Shown here one piece after another: positions 32,739 to 40,854 of a stretch of DNA of 64,000 nt. The stretch spans positions 5,580,001 to 5,644,000 of the forward strand of contig NZ_JAPEOZ010000001.1 in assembly GCF_026340655.1 (NCBI RefSeq). The letters run 5' to 3'. Below the pieces are notes generated by a model, which saw nothing but the letters and a program-made list of their open reading frames with translations, did no database searches and had not been told where the DNA came from. Origin of the DNA: Streptomyces sp. NBC_01275. Lineage in GTDB: Bacteria; Actinomycetota; Actinomycetes; Streptomycetales; Streptomycetaceae. Every line of letters starts with the position of its first letter. Position 1 is the first letter of the stretch. Position numbers and translations under genes: made by a program.

Positions 32739-33077
32739 TCAGCCGCCGTTCCTCGGGGCCCACATGATCACGGCCATTCCGGCGAGGCAGACCAGTGCGC
32801 CGGTGACGTCCCAGCGGTCGGGGCGGTAGCCGTCGGCGACCATGCCCCACAGGAGCGAGCCGGCGACGAAGACGCCGCCGTAGGCGGCGAGGATGCGGCC
32901 GAAGTGGGCGTCGGGCTGGAAGGTGGCGACGAAGCCGTACGCGCCGAGGGCGAGGACGCCGCCGGCCGCCCACAGCCAGCCGCGGTGTTCGCGCACGCCC
33001 TGCCAGACCAGCCAGGCGCCGCCGATCTCGAAGAACGCGGCGACGACGAACAGGGCGGCGGAGCGGAGGACCGACAT
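32739..33077 (-). CDS. YnfA/UPF0060 family membrane protein
   Basis: A 112-residue protein with four hydrophobic helices and the family landmarks [33 protein letters not shown] and a C-terminal [17 protein letters not shown]. The fold resembles small multidrug-resistance transporters; the function is not established. Start at ATG 33077. It is divergent from the secreted protein gene at 33192. Confidence 0.92.
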   Translation of the reverse strand: MSVLRSAALFVVAAFFEIGGAWLVWQGVREHRGWLWAAGGVLALGAYGFVATFQPDAHFGRILAAYGGVFVAGSLLWGMVADGYRPDRWDVTGALVCLAGMAVIMWAPRNGG

Positions 33078-33191
33078 GCCGGTCAGCCTCGCACGCCCTC
33101 CCGCGTCACCTGTTGGAGGGCGACTCGCCGTCGGCTCGGCGTGGGATACATCCCCTGCGTACGACCCGGCCGAGGGACGAGGAGTGGTGGC

Positions 33192-33671
33192 ATGCGCAGG
33201 ATGCGGGGGCTCGCCGTGTGGGGCGCCGTGGCGGTGTGGGGAGCGGCCTCGCCCGCCTTCGCGGCGCAGGACGTGCAGGACGCGGCCGAGGCCGATCTGT
33301 CGTACCACGGGTTCGCCGTGATGGACGGCGGCCGGGTCGACGTACGGCTGACTCCGCGCAACCACGGTCCGGCGGACGTCGCCGACGCGACCGTACGGCT
33401 GCGGTGGTCGGCGCCGCTGGCGGCGGGGGCGCAGGGGCTGCCCGAGGGGTGTGCGCGCACGGGGGAGCGGTCGGTGGTGTGTCGTACGGGTCCGCTGGGC
33501 GCGGACGAGACGGGGGAGCGGATCGAGCTGGGGGTGTGGCTGCGGGGGCGGCCGACGGAGGTGACGCTGGAGGTGGACACGGTGTGGTCGGGCGGGGCGG
33601 TGGACCGCAACCGGGCCAATGACCGGCAGCAGGTGCTGGTGCTGGACACCGGGGACTCCTACTTCTTCTGA
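33192..33671 (+). CDS. Secreted protein with CARDB/DUF11-like beta domain
   Basis: A 159-residue exported protein. The signal peptide ends near SPAFAAQ (about residue 25). The mature part is a single Ig-like beta domain ([59 protein letters not shown]) with one pair of cysteines. This is the CARDB/DUF11 style of surface adhesion or scaffold modules. GAGGAG lies 7 nt before the ATG at 33192. The pyrimidine tract begins 18 bp after its stop. Confidence 0.8.
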   Translation: MRRMRGLAVWGAVAVWGAASPAFAAQDVQDAAEADLSYHGFAVMDGGRVDVRLTPRNHGPADVADATVRLRWSAPLAAGAQGLPEGCARTGERSVVCRTGPLGADETGERIELGVWLRGRPTEVTLEVDTVWSGGAVDRNRANDRQQVLVLDTGDSYFF

Positions 33672-33689
33672 TTTCCGCCCCTCTGCCTG

Positions 33690-33780
33690 TCTCTCCCCCT
33701 CTCCCCCTCTCCCCTCTCCCCTCTCCCCTCTCCCCTCTCCCCTCTCCCCTCTTTCTTCTCTTTCTTCTCTTTCTTCTTTT
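33690..33780 (+). repeat. 91-nt uninterrupted polypyrimidine tract
   Basis: Every base from 33690 to 33780 on the + strand is C or T. The first two thirds are CCCCTCT-type units repeated 8-9 times, and the last third consists of TTTCTTCTC units. It lies between the secreted protein gene and the permease gene. Pure, partly mirror-symmetric purine/pyrimidine tracts can form triplex DNA. It is also open in the permease frame, but translation from that far upstream is unlikely. Confidence 0.97.
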
Positions 33781-33825
33781 GGTTCCCTTGATTCCCTTGG
33801 GGTCGGTGCGTCGTACGATCTCGGG

Positions 33826-34863
33826 ATGGGGCGGGGCGGGATGCAGGTGACGGAGATACGGCCGACGGTGGCCGAGGGCGCGGTGGCGGGGGCTGCTCCG
33901 GGGCGGGGGCTGCCGCGGTTCTGGCCGCTGTTGCTGCTGGGTGCGGCCGTGTTGCCCGGGGCGGTGCTGGTGGTCGTCGGGCGGTCGCTGGACGAGCCGG
34001 CCGTGCAGGCGTGGCGGACGGTGTGTCTGGCGGTGACCGTGCAGGCGCTGCCGTTTCTGCTGCTGGGCACGGCGTTGTCCGGGGCGATCAATGCGTTCGT
34101 GCCGGCGAGCGTCTTCGGCCGGCTGCTGCCGAAGCGGCCCGCGCTGGCCGTGCCGGTCGCCGGGGTCGCGGGGGTGGTGCTGCCGGGGTGCGAGTGCGCC
34201 TCGGTGCCGGTGGCGAACAGTCTGATCGGGCGGGGGGTCACGCCGGCCGCGGCCTTCGCGTTCCTGCTGTCCGCGCCCGCCGTGAACCCGGTGGTGCTGA
34301 CCGCCACGGCCATCGCGTTTCCGGGGAGTCCGGAGATGGTGCTGGCCCGGCTGCTCGCCTCGCTGGTCACCGCGGCCGTGATGGGCTGGCTGTGGCTCTG
34401 GCGGGGCAAGGAGGAGTGGCTGCGGCCGGCCGTGCGGCACACCGGGCACCGGCCGGGGCACAGCCGTTTCACGGAGTTCCGGCGCGGCTTCCAGCACGAC
34501 TTCCTGCATGCGGGCGGTTTCCTGGTGGTGGGGGCGATGGCGGCGGCGACCTTCAATGTGGCGGTGCCGCGTACGGTGCTGGACGTCTTCGCCGGTTCGC
34601 CGTGGCTGTCGGTGCTGTTCCTGGCGGCCCTGGCGATCGTGCTGGCGGTGTGCAGTGAGGCGGACGCGTTCGTGGCGGCCTCGCTCAGCGGGTTCTCGCC
34701 GACCGCGCGGCTGGCGTTCATGGTGGTCGGGCCGATGGTCGACCTGAAGCTGATCGCTCTGCAGGCGGGGACGTTCGGGCGGGCTTTCGCGGTCCGTTTC
34801 TCGACGGCGACGGTGGTCGTCGCGGTGGCGTGCAGCGCGGTCGTGGGAGGGGTGCTGCTGTGA
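33826..34863 (+). CDS. Permease (DUF318/YcgR-like), partner of a TIGR03943 protein
   Basis: A 345-residue inner-membrane permease with about eight hydrophobic segments in two similar halves. The conserved motif [21 protein letters not shown] marks the DUF318/ArsP-like permease family, and [13 protein letters not shown] follows. A basic, His-containing loop ([11 protein letters not shown]) separates the halves. The second half has [14 protein letters not shown]. The start may be ATG 33826 or 33841; the latter follows GGGGCGGG. GTGA overlap with the next gene indicates a two-part system; related pairs in Firmicutes are linked with zinc, but the substrate here is inferred only. Confidence 0.88.
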   Translation: MGRGGMQVTEIRPTVAEGAVAGAAPGRGLPRFWPLLLLGAAVLPGAVLVVVGRSLDEPAVQAWRTVCLAVTVQALPFLLLGTALSGAINAFVPASVFGRLLPKRPALAVPVAGVAGVVLPGCECASVPVANSLIGRGVTPAAAFAFLLSAPAVNPVVLTATAIAFPGSPEMVLARLLASLVTAAVMGWLWLWRGKEEWLRPAVRHTGHRPGHSRFTEFRRGFQHDFLHAGGFLVVGAMAAATFNVAVPRTVLDVFAGSPWLSVLFLAALAIVLAVCSEADAFVAASLSGFSPTARLAFMVVGPMVDLKLIALQAGTFGRAFAVRFSTATVVVAVACSAVVGGVLL

Positions 34864-35663
34864 AGCGGTTCGTGCAGGTCGCGTTGCTGGTGCTGAGCGG
34901 GCTGGGGTTGTTGCAGACCTCGCTTCTCACCGAGGAGTACCTCAGGTATGTGAAGCAGGGGATGCGACCGTGGCTGGTCCTGTCCGGGGTGTTGCTGGTG
35001 GTGCTGGGGGCGATGGAGGCGTGGGCCCTGTGGCGGGCGAGGACAGAAGAGGGGCACGGAGAGGGCCACGGGTCGGGACGTGGAGAGGGACACGGAGAGG
35101 GACACGGAGAGGGACACGGGCATGATCACTCTCGTGTGCCCCGTGCCGCCTGGCTGCTGTTTCTTCCGGTGCTGAGCCTGTTGTTCTACGCGCCGCCCGC
35201 GCTCGGGTCGTACACCGCCTCGCGGGAGCCGGCGAAGGTCGTCGCGACGGTGGACGACGGCGGGTTCGATCCGCTGCCGAAGACCTCGCCGTTGCCGATC
35301 ACGCTCACCGACTTCACCCAGCGGGTGCAGCAGGACCGCAGCCGGGCGGTCAAGGGGCGGACGGTGCAGATGACGGGGTTCGCGTCGCCGGTGGGAGGCG
35401 GCGGGGGCGGGGGCGGTGGTGCGGACGGTTGGTACGTGACACGTATCGTCGTCAGCTGCTGTGCGGCGGACGCCATGACCTTGAAGGTGCGGGTGTACGG
35501 GGTCGCCATGCCGAAGGTGGACACCTGGGTGACGGTCACCGGGGTCTGGCATGCGAGCGGGAAGCTGGGGACCTCGTCGGCGGCCGTGGCGTTGGACGTG
35601 CGGAGCGTGCAGAAGATCCGGAAGCCGCTCAACTCGTATATGGACGCGCTACTTATGGGCTGA
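34860..35663 (+). CDS. TIGR03943 family permease subunit with His-rich linker
   Basis: A 267-residue protein. Two transmembrane helices (about 5-22 and 38-58) are followed by a linker (64-90) with seven histidines in Gly-His-Gly-Glu units, then a third helix (95-112). The extracytoplasmic DUF1980 domain includes [10 protein letters not shown], a stretch of nine glycines, and the conserved [16 protein letters not shown]. The His-rich linker looks like a metal-binding loop. GTG 34860 overlaps the permease stop. Its 3' end overlaps the convergent AraC gene by 15 bp. Confidence 0.9.
   Translation: MKRFVQVALLVLSGLGLLQTSLLTEEYLRYVKQGMRPWLVLSGVLLVVLGAMEAWALWRARTEEGHGEGHGSGRGEGHGEGHGEGHGHDHSRVPRAAWLLFLPVLSLLFYAPPALGSYTASREPAKVVATVDDGGFDPLPKTSPLPITLTDFTQRVQQDRSRAVKGRTVQMTGFASPVGGGGGGGGGADGWYVTRIVVSCCAADAMTLKVRVYGVAMPKVDTWVTVTGVWHASGKLGTSSAAVALDVRSVQKIRKPLNSYMDALLMG
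35058..35117 (+). repeat. 12-bp tandem repeat encoding the His-rich linker
   Basis: GGAGAGGGACAC is present in three perfect consecutive copies (35082-35117), with degenerate units before them back to 35058. Twelve bases equal four codons, so copy-number change alters the number of His-Gly-Glu-Gly units without a frameshift. Confidence 0.9.
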
Positions 35664-36446
35664 GGCCGGCGCGTACGCCGTCGGGGGGACGCCCACCGTC
35701 GCCTTGAAGTCGCGGACCAGATGGGCCTGGTCGGCATAGCCGAGGTCGGCGGCCAAGGCGGCCCAGTCGACCGCCTCCTGCGTCTCCGCCCGCTCCAGGG
35801 CCTCGTGGATGCGGTAGCGCAGGATGACCCACTTGGGGCCCACGCCGACATACCCGGCGAACAGGCGCTGCAGGAGTCGTACGGAGACGCCCTCCTCGTG
35901 GGCCAGGTCGGTGACCCTGCGGACGGTGCGGTCGGTGCGGATGCGGGCGACGAGGGCCATGGCCCGGTCGGCCTGGGGGTCGGGGCGGGGGGAGAGGGAG
36001 AGGAGACAGGCGTCCAGGGCGGCCACGCGGGCGTCCTCGTCGGGCGGGGCGAGGATCGGGGCCGGGTCGATGTCGGAGAGGCGGATCCGACGGCCCGTCC
36101 AGTGGCTCACGGGGTGCTCGGGGGCGAAGGGGCGGAAGCCGCCCGGGCGGAACTGGACTCCGCAGACCCGGCCGGTCCCGGCCAGCTTCTGGGTGAAGAG
36201 GCTCAGGTCGACCCCGGCGATCTCGGCGAACGGCTCCTGGTCCTCGTACCGCTGGAAGACGATGTTGACGGACGGGTGCGGGACCACATGGGAGGCGTAC
36301 GGCTCGGAGAGGTCCCAGTCGATCAGCCAGTAGTGCTCCAGGTAGGGGCGCAGGGGCGGGGCCGGTTCGCGGCGGCGGAAGCGCACGCGGGCGAGGAGCT
36401 CGGCGGGGTCGACGATGCCTCGGGTGTCACGGCGTGGGGCGGCCAT
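35649..36446 (-). CDS. AraC-family transcriptional regulator
   Basis: A 265-residue regulator. The N-terminal part (about 1-150) is a DUF6597-like sensor domain beginning PLRPYLEHYWLIDWDL, with VVPHPSVNIVF and GTGRVCGVQFRPGGFRPF. The C-terminal 95 residues hold the double helix-turn-helix (VRRVTDLAHEEGVSVRLLQR; VDWAALAADLGYADQAHLVR). I use the ATG at 36446; a TTG at 36476 is possible. It is divergent from the flavin monooxygenase pair, with three direct repeats in between that may be its binding sites. Confidence 0.88.
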   Translation of the reverse strand: MAAPRRDTRGIVDPAELLARVRFRRREPAPPLRPYLEHYWLIDWDLSEPYASHVVPHPSVNIVFQRYEDQEPFAEIAGVDLSLFTQKLAGTGRVCGVQFRPGGFRPFAPEHPVSHWTGRRIRLSDIDPAPILAPPDEDARVAALDACLLSLSPRPDPQADRAMALVARIRTDRTVRRVTDLAHEEGVSVRLLQRLFAGYVGVGPKWVILRYRIHEALERAETQEAVDWAALAADLGYADQAHLVRDFKATVGVPPTAYAPASAHK

Positions 36447-36483
36447 GTGATCGAGCGTAGGACGGGGCACTGACAATCACCGG

Positions 36484-36557
36484 ATGCCCCGGACCGGCGA
36501 TCGCCGGAATGCCCCGGACCGGCGATCACCGAATGCCCCGGACCGGCGATCGCCGGA
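36484..36557. repeat. Three 25-bp direct repeats in the AraC/LLM promoter region
   Basis: ATGCCCCGGACCGGCGATCG followed by CCGGA is present three times head to tail (25, 24 and 25 bp; the middle copy has one substitution and a one-base deletion). Each unit contains the palindromes CCGGACCGG-like and GGCGATCGCC. Direct repeats between a divergent AraC gene and its probable target fit AraC-type operators. Confidence 0.85.
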
Positions 36558-36592
36558 ATAACCCGGAGGGGGCGCCCGTTGGAGAGGTATAG

Positions 36593-36606
36593 TTGAACGG
36601 TCAACA
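36593..36606. promoter_or_regulatory. Palindromic operator-like site before the LLM gene
   Basis: GTTGAACGGTCAAC (arms GTTGA/TCAAC around ACGG) lies 20 bp upstream of the monooxygenase ATG, close to where a promoter -10 or the transcript start would be. The pattern is like MarR/HxlR-family sites. No such regulator is adjacent. Confidence 0.5.
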
Positions 36607-36626
36607 ACTTTGGAGGTTGAGCGACC

Positions 36627-37715
36627 ATGCAGTTCGGGATCTTCACCGTCGGCGATGTCACGCCGGACCCGACGACGGGCCGTACGCCGACCGAGCGTGA
36701 GCGGATCAAGGCCATGGTCGCCATCGCGCTGAAGGCCGAGGAGGTCGGACTCGACGTCTTCGCGACCGGCGAGCACCACAACCCGCCGTTCGTGCCGTCG
36801 TCGCCGACCACCATGCTCGGGTACATAGCCGCGCAGACGGAGAAGCTGATCCTCTCCACCTCCACCACCCTCATCACCACCAACGACCCGGTGAAGATCG
36901 CCGAGGACTACGCGATGCTCCAGCACCTGGCCGACGGGCGCGTCGACCTGATGACGGGCCGCGGGAACACCGGCCCGGTCTACCCCTGGTTCGGGCAGGA
37001 CATCCGCCAGGGCATCAACCTCGCCGTCGAGAACTACGCCCTGCTGCGCAGGCTGTGGCGCGAGGACGTCGTGGACTGGGAGGGGAAGTTCCGCACGGCG
37101 CTCCAGGGCTTCACGTCGACGCCCCGGCCGCTGGACGACGTACCCCCCTTCGTCTGGCACGGCTCCATCCGCTCGCCCGAGATCGCCGAGCAGGCCGCCT
37201 TCTACGGCGACGGCTTCTTCCACAACCACATCTTCTGGCCCGCCGACCACACCAAGCGGATGGTCGAGCTGTACCGGGAGCGCTACGCCCACTACGGGCA
37301 CGGCACCCCGGAGCAGGCGATCGTCGGGCTCGGCGGCCAGGTGTTCATGAGGAAGAACTCGCAGGACGCGGTGCGCGAGTTCCGCCCCTACTTCGACAAC
37401 GCGCCGGTCTACGGCCACGGGCCCTCCCTCGAGGACTTCACCGACCAGACCCCGCTGACCGTCGGCTCCCCGCAGGAGGTCATCGAGAAGACCCTGTCCT
37501 TCCGCGAGTACGCCGGCGACTACCAGCGCCAGCTGTTCCTGCTGGACCACGCCGGCCTGCCGCTGAAGACCGTGCTGGAGCAGCTCGACCTGCTCGGCGA
37601 GGAGGTCGTGCCCGTGCTGCGCGAGGAGTTCGCCAAGGGCCGCCCGGCCGACGTGCCGGACGCCCCGACCCACGCATCCCTCAAGGCCGCCCAGGAAGGG
37701 GTGAGCGTCGCATGA
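36627..37715 (+). CDS. LLM-class flavin-dependent monooxygenase (CE1758-like)
   Basis: A 362-residue luciferase-like TIM-barrel oxidoreductase that would use reduced FMN and oxygen. Family stretches are GLDVFATGEHHNPPF, LSTSTTLITTNDPVKIAEDYA, DLMTGRGNTGPVYPWFG and a late AIVGLGGQVFMRKNSQDA. GGAGG precedes the ATG by 10 nt. It overlaps its probable flavin reductase partner by 4 nt (ATGA). The substrate is not evident. Confidence 0.92.
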   Translation: MQFGIFTVGDVTPDPTTGRTPTERERIKAMVAIALKAEEVGLDVFATGEHHNPPFVPSSPTTMLGYIAAQTEKLILSTSTTLITTNDPVKIAEDYAMLQHLADGRVDLMTGRGNTGPVYPWFGQDIRQGINLAVENYALLRRLWREDVVDWEGKFRTALQGFTSTPRPLDDVPPFVWHGSIRSPEIAEQAAFYGDGFFHNHIFWPADHTKRMVELYRERYAHYGHGTPEQAIVGLGGQVFMRKNSQDAVREFRPYFDNAPVYGHGPSLEDFTDQTPLTVGSPQEVIEKTLSFREYAGDYQRQLFLLDHAGLPLKTVLEQLDLLGEEVVPVLREEFAKGRPADVPDAPTHASLKAAQEGVSVA

Positions 37716-38326
37716 AGCTCGTCGTCGTCTCGGCGGGGCTGAGCGTCCCGTCGTCGACCCGTCTGCTGGCCGACCGGCTGGCCGGAGCGGTGCGTGAGAA
37801 GGCGTCCTCCGGTACGTCCTCCGGTGCGTCCGTGGACGTCCAGGTGGTGGAGCTGCGCGACCTCGCGGTGGACATCGCGCACCACTTCACCAGCGGGTTC
37901 CCCGGGCGGAAGCTGGCCGACGCGCTGGAGGCGGTGACGGAGGCGGACGGGCTCGTCGTCGTCACGCCGGTGTTCTCCGCCTCCTACAGCGGGCTGTTCA
38001 AGTCGTTCTTCGACGTGCTGGACCAGGAGGCGCTGGCGGGCAAGCCGGTGCTGATCGCGGCGACCGGCGGCTCCGCCCGGCACTCGCTGGTGCTCGAGCA
38101 CGCGCTGCGGCCGCTCTTCGCCTACCTCCGGGCCGTCGTCGTGCCGACCGCCGTGTACGCGGCCTCGGAGGACTGGGGAGCGGAGGGGCTGCCCGAGCGG
38201 ATCGAGCGGGCCGCGGGGGAGCTGGCGGCGCTGATGGGCGGGCTGTCCGCGCCCAGGCGGGTGAAGGACGACCTCGCGGTCGTACCGTTCGAGGAACAGC
38301 TGGCGGCGCTGCGGCCCGCAGGCTGA
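37712..38326 (+). CDS. NADPH-dependent FMN reductase (CE1759-like)
   Basis: A 204-residue flavodoxin-fold reductase. The phosphate-binding loop is VSAGLSVPSSTRLLAD, the flavin-binding segment is TPVFSASYSGLFKSFFDVL, and ATGGSARHSLVLEHALRPLF near 110-130 is typical of this family. It presumably supplies FMNH2 to the monooxygenase to which it is translationally coupled. Confidence 0.92.
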   Translation: MKLVVVSAGLSVPSSTRLLADRLAGAVREKASSGTSSGASVDVQVVELRDLAVDIAHHFTSGFPGRKLADALEAVTEADGLVVVTPVFSASYSGLFKSFFDVLDQEALAGKPVLIAATGGSARHSLVLEHALRPLFAYLRAVVVPTAVYAASEDWGAEGLPERIERAAGELAALMGGLSAPRRVKDDLAVVPFEEQLAALRPAG

Positions 38327-38432
38327 GAACGGCCTACGGGTTGCCCGGAGCAGAGTGAGAGGGCAGTAAGAAGGCCACCGGAAGGGAGATCATCAGGTCG
38401 TCCCACTCCGAAAGCTTGGCAAACTGGACCGC

Positions 38433-39221
38433 GTGCCTCCCACCCTGCTGCTCGCCGAAGACGACCGCGCCATCCGCCACGCCCTGGAACGCGCCCTGGC
38501 CCTGGAGGGCTACCAGGTCACCGCGGTCGCGGACGGGGTGGAGGCGCTGGCGCACGCCCACAAGAGTCCGCCGGACGTGCTCGTCCTCGATGTGATGATG
38601 CCCGGCATCGACGGCCTCCAGGTCTGCCGGGTGCTGCGCGCCGAGGGCGACCGCACGCCCATCCTGATGCTGACCGCGCTGGTGGAGACCGCCGACCGGA
38701 TCGCCGGCCTGGACGCGGGCGCCGACGACTACGTCGTCAAGCCGTTCGACGTCGAGGAGGTCTTCGCCCGGCTGCGGGCGCTGCTGCGCCGGACCGGCTC
38801 GAACGGCACGCCGACGTCCGGATCCGGATCCGGGCACGGGCCCGGTGCGGCGAAGGAACCGCAGGCCGCCGAGCGGGCCGGTGAACGACCCGGTGAACGA
38901 TCCGGCGATCGGGCCCTCGGCCGCTATCTGGAGGCGGCCGGCCTGCGGATGGACCCGCAGGCGCGGCGGGCGTGGCGGGGCGAGCGGGAGCTGGAGCTCA
39001 CGCGGACCGAGTTCGAGCTGCTGGAACTGCTGGTGCGCAACGCCGGGATCGTCCTCGACCACTCCACGATCTACGACCGCATCTGGGGCTACGACTTCGG
39101 GCCCGGCTCCAAGAACCTCGCCGTCTACGTCGGCTATCTGCGCCGCAAGCTCGACCAGCCCGGCGCCCCGCAGCTGATCCACACGGTGCGCGGGGTGGGT
39201 TACGTCCTGCGGGAGGACTGA
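38433..39221 (+). CDS. OmpR-family response regulator
   Basis: A 262-residue regulator. The receiver domain (4-120) has the acidic pair Glu9/Asp10/Asp11, phosphorylated Asp53 in VLVLDVMMPGIDG, and the conserved Lys in DDYVVKPFD. A flexible Gly/Ser/Glu-Arg linker (about 125-160), longer than usual, leads to a winged-helix domain (LELTRTEFELLELLVRNAG; VYVGYLRRKLDQ; HTVRGVGYVLRED). The GTG at 38433 is used. It abuts its kinase gene with no gap. Confidence 0.94.
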   Translation: MPPTLLLAEDDRAIRHALERALALEGYQVTAVADGVEALAHAHKSPPDVLVLDVMMPGIDGLQVCRVLRAEGDRTPILMLTALVETADRIAGLDAGADDYVVKPFDVEEVFARLRALLRRTGSNGTPTSGSGSGHGPGAAKEPQAAERAGERPGERSGDRALGRYLEAAGLRMDPQARRAWRGERELELTRTEFELLELLVRNAGIVLDHSTIYDRIWGYDFGPGSKNLAVYVGYLRRKLDQPGAPQLIHTVRGVGYVLRED

Positions 39222-40718
39222 GTGGGGCGGCCGGGATGGCCGGGGCGGCCGGGGTCGTCGGGGCCGCTGGGTCGGCTGCGCCGGCTGCTGTCCCGGTTGC
39301 TGTCCCGGCCCCGGCCGAAGCTGGTGTCGCTGCGCACCACCTTCGCCGTGTCCTTCGCCGCCGTGACCGCCGTCGTCACGGTGCTGATCGGCGTCCTGTC
39401 GTACTCGGCGGCGGCCCGGCTGGTCCGGGTGGACCAGGAGTCCGTGTTCGACGAGGTCGTGCAGGATCTGCGGGCCAAGGTGCGCGACCTGAAGATGGTG
39501 CCGGAGGACTTCTCCTCGGCCGCGCCGGGCCATGACATCGTGCGGCCGGCCCGTACGGACGTACAGGTGCTGGGGTCCGACGGCTCGGTCGTGGACAGCG
39601 GCAGCCCCGGGCTGCCGGTGGTGTCCGCCGACCGGACGATCGCGGCCGCCGCGGCCGCCGGGCGGATGGCCGAGCACAAGGACGTGAACGTCGGCAGCGA
39701 CGTCTACCGTGTCGCCACGGTCTCCCTGGGCGGCGGCCGGGGCGCGGTGCAGGTGGCGCAGGAGTTCAGCGACACCGAGGACCTGCTGCGCGCTCTCCAG
39801 CAGCGGACGCTGATCCTGATGATCGCGGTCGTGACGGCGGCGGGTCTGTTCGGCTGGTGGCTGGCCCGGCGCATCACACACCGCCTGGTCATCCTCACCA
39901 CCGCCGCCGAGGACGTGGCCCGCACCCGTCGGCTCGGCGTGCAGGTGCCGGTCACCGGCTACGACGAGGTGGGCCGCCTCGGCCGCGCCTTCGACCGCAT
40001 GCTGGGCCGGCTCGCCCAGTCGGAGGAGGACCAGCGTCGGCTGGTCCAGGACGCGGGACACGAGCTGCGTACGCCCCTGACGTCCCTGCGCACGAACATC
40101 TCGCTGCTCCGCCGTATCGACGAGCTGCCCCCCGACACCCGGGAGGAGCTGGTCGCGGACCTGACCCAGGAGGCCCGTGAGCTGACCGACCTGGTCAACG
40201 AGCTGGTCGACCTCGCCGCCGGCCAGTCCGACACCGAGCCGCCGCAGCGGGTCGACCTGGCCGACATCGCCGAGGAGGTCGCGGGCCTCGCCCGGCGCCG
40301 CAGCGGGCGGGAGGTCCTGGTCCGCGCGAGCGGGGACACCACGACCGACGGGCGGCCGGGGATGCTCCAGCGGGCGCTGTCCAACCTGGTGGAGAACGCG
40401 ACCAAGTTCGACCGCAACGGCAGGGCGCCCGTCGAGATCTCCGTCACCGGCCCCGCCAGGCCCGGCACGGTCCGCGTCGAGGTCCTCGACCGCGGTCCCG
40501 GCGTCGCCGAGACCGACCTGACCCGCGTCTTCGACCGCTTCTACCGTGCGGCCGACGCCCGCTCCCTCCCGGGCTCGGGCCTCGGCCTGTCGATCGTACG
40601 CGAGGTCGCGCTGGCCCACGGGGGCTCCCCGTTCGCCTTCCGGCGGGCGGGCGGCGGCTCGGTGATCGGCTTCACGGTGGGCGGAGTACTGCCGGACGGC
40701 GGGCGCGACGCCGGGTGA
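39222..40718 (+). CDS. Membrane sensor histidine kinase (MprB-like)
   Basis: A 498-residue kinase. Two membrane helices (about 40-60 and 195-213) flank an outside sensor domain of about 135 residues. HAMP spans 214-268. The H-box LVQDAGHELRTPLTSLR contains His280. The ATPase domain has the N-box LSNLVENATKFD, DRGPGV and GSGLGLSIVREVALAHGG. GTG 39222 directly follows the response regulator stop, with GGGAGG 5 nt upstream. The signal is unknown. Confidence 0.95.
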   Translation: MGRPGWPGRPGSSGPLGRLRRLLSRLLSRPRPKLVSLRTTFAVSFAAVTAVVTVLIGVLSYSAAARLVRVDQESVFDEVVQDLRAKVRDLKMVPEDFSSAAPGHDIVRPARTDVQVLGSDGSVVDSGSPGLPVVSADRTIAAAAAAGRMAEHKDVNVGSDVYRVATVSLGGGRGAVQVAQEFSDTEDLLRALQQRTLILMIAVVTAAGLFGWWLARRITHRLVILTTAAEDVARTRRLGVQVPVTGYDEVGRLGRAFDRMLGRLAQSEEDQRRLVQDAGHELRTPLTSLRTNISLLRRIDELPPDTREELVADLTQEARELTDLVNELVDLAAGQSDTEPPQRVDLADIAEEVAGLARRRSGREVLVRASGDTTTDGRPGMLQRALSNLVENATKFDRNGRAPVEISVTGPARPGTVRVEVLDRGPGVAETDLTRVFDRFYRAADARSLPGSGLGLSIVREVALAHGGSPFAFRRAGGGSVIGFTVGGVLPDGGRDAG

Positions 40719-40761
40719 GGAGGCGGGGGGGCAGGCCCGGTTCTCCCCGCTGCTGCGGCGG

Positions 40762-40797
40762 CTTACCCCGCTCACCCCGCTCACCCCGCTCGCCCCG
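40762..40797. repeat. 9-bp tandem repeat between kinase and lyase genes
   Basis: CTCACCCCG occurs four times in a row (outer copies have one substitution each) in the gap between two convergent genes. Confidence 0.8.
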
Positions 40798-40814
40798 CCG
40801 TCCGGGTCCAGCGC

Positions 40815-40854
40815 GTCACAACGTGACCTGGACGGTCACAACGTGACCTGGACG
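40815..40854. repeat. 20-bp perfect tandem duplication at the lyase stop codon
   Basis: GTCACAACGTGACCTGGACG occurs twice back to back. Each copy contains the palindrome GTCAC-AAC-GTGAC. The right-hand copy holds the stop codon of the minus-strand lyase; the left-hand copy lies just downstream of it. Confidence 0.9.

Noticed and set aside
32739..35552. Very long open frame on the minus strand opposite the secreted protein, permease and TIGR03943 genes
   Set aside because: It is a by-product of GC-rich codon use: Pro/Arg/His-rich, no start signal or motif. Only its 3' end (the YnfA gene) is real.
36484..36557. CRISPR-like array
   Set aside because: The three units are directly adjacent with no spacers and there are no cas genes.
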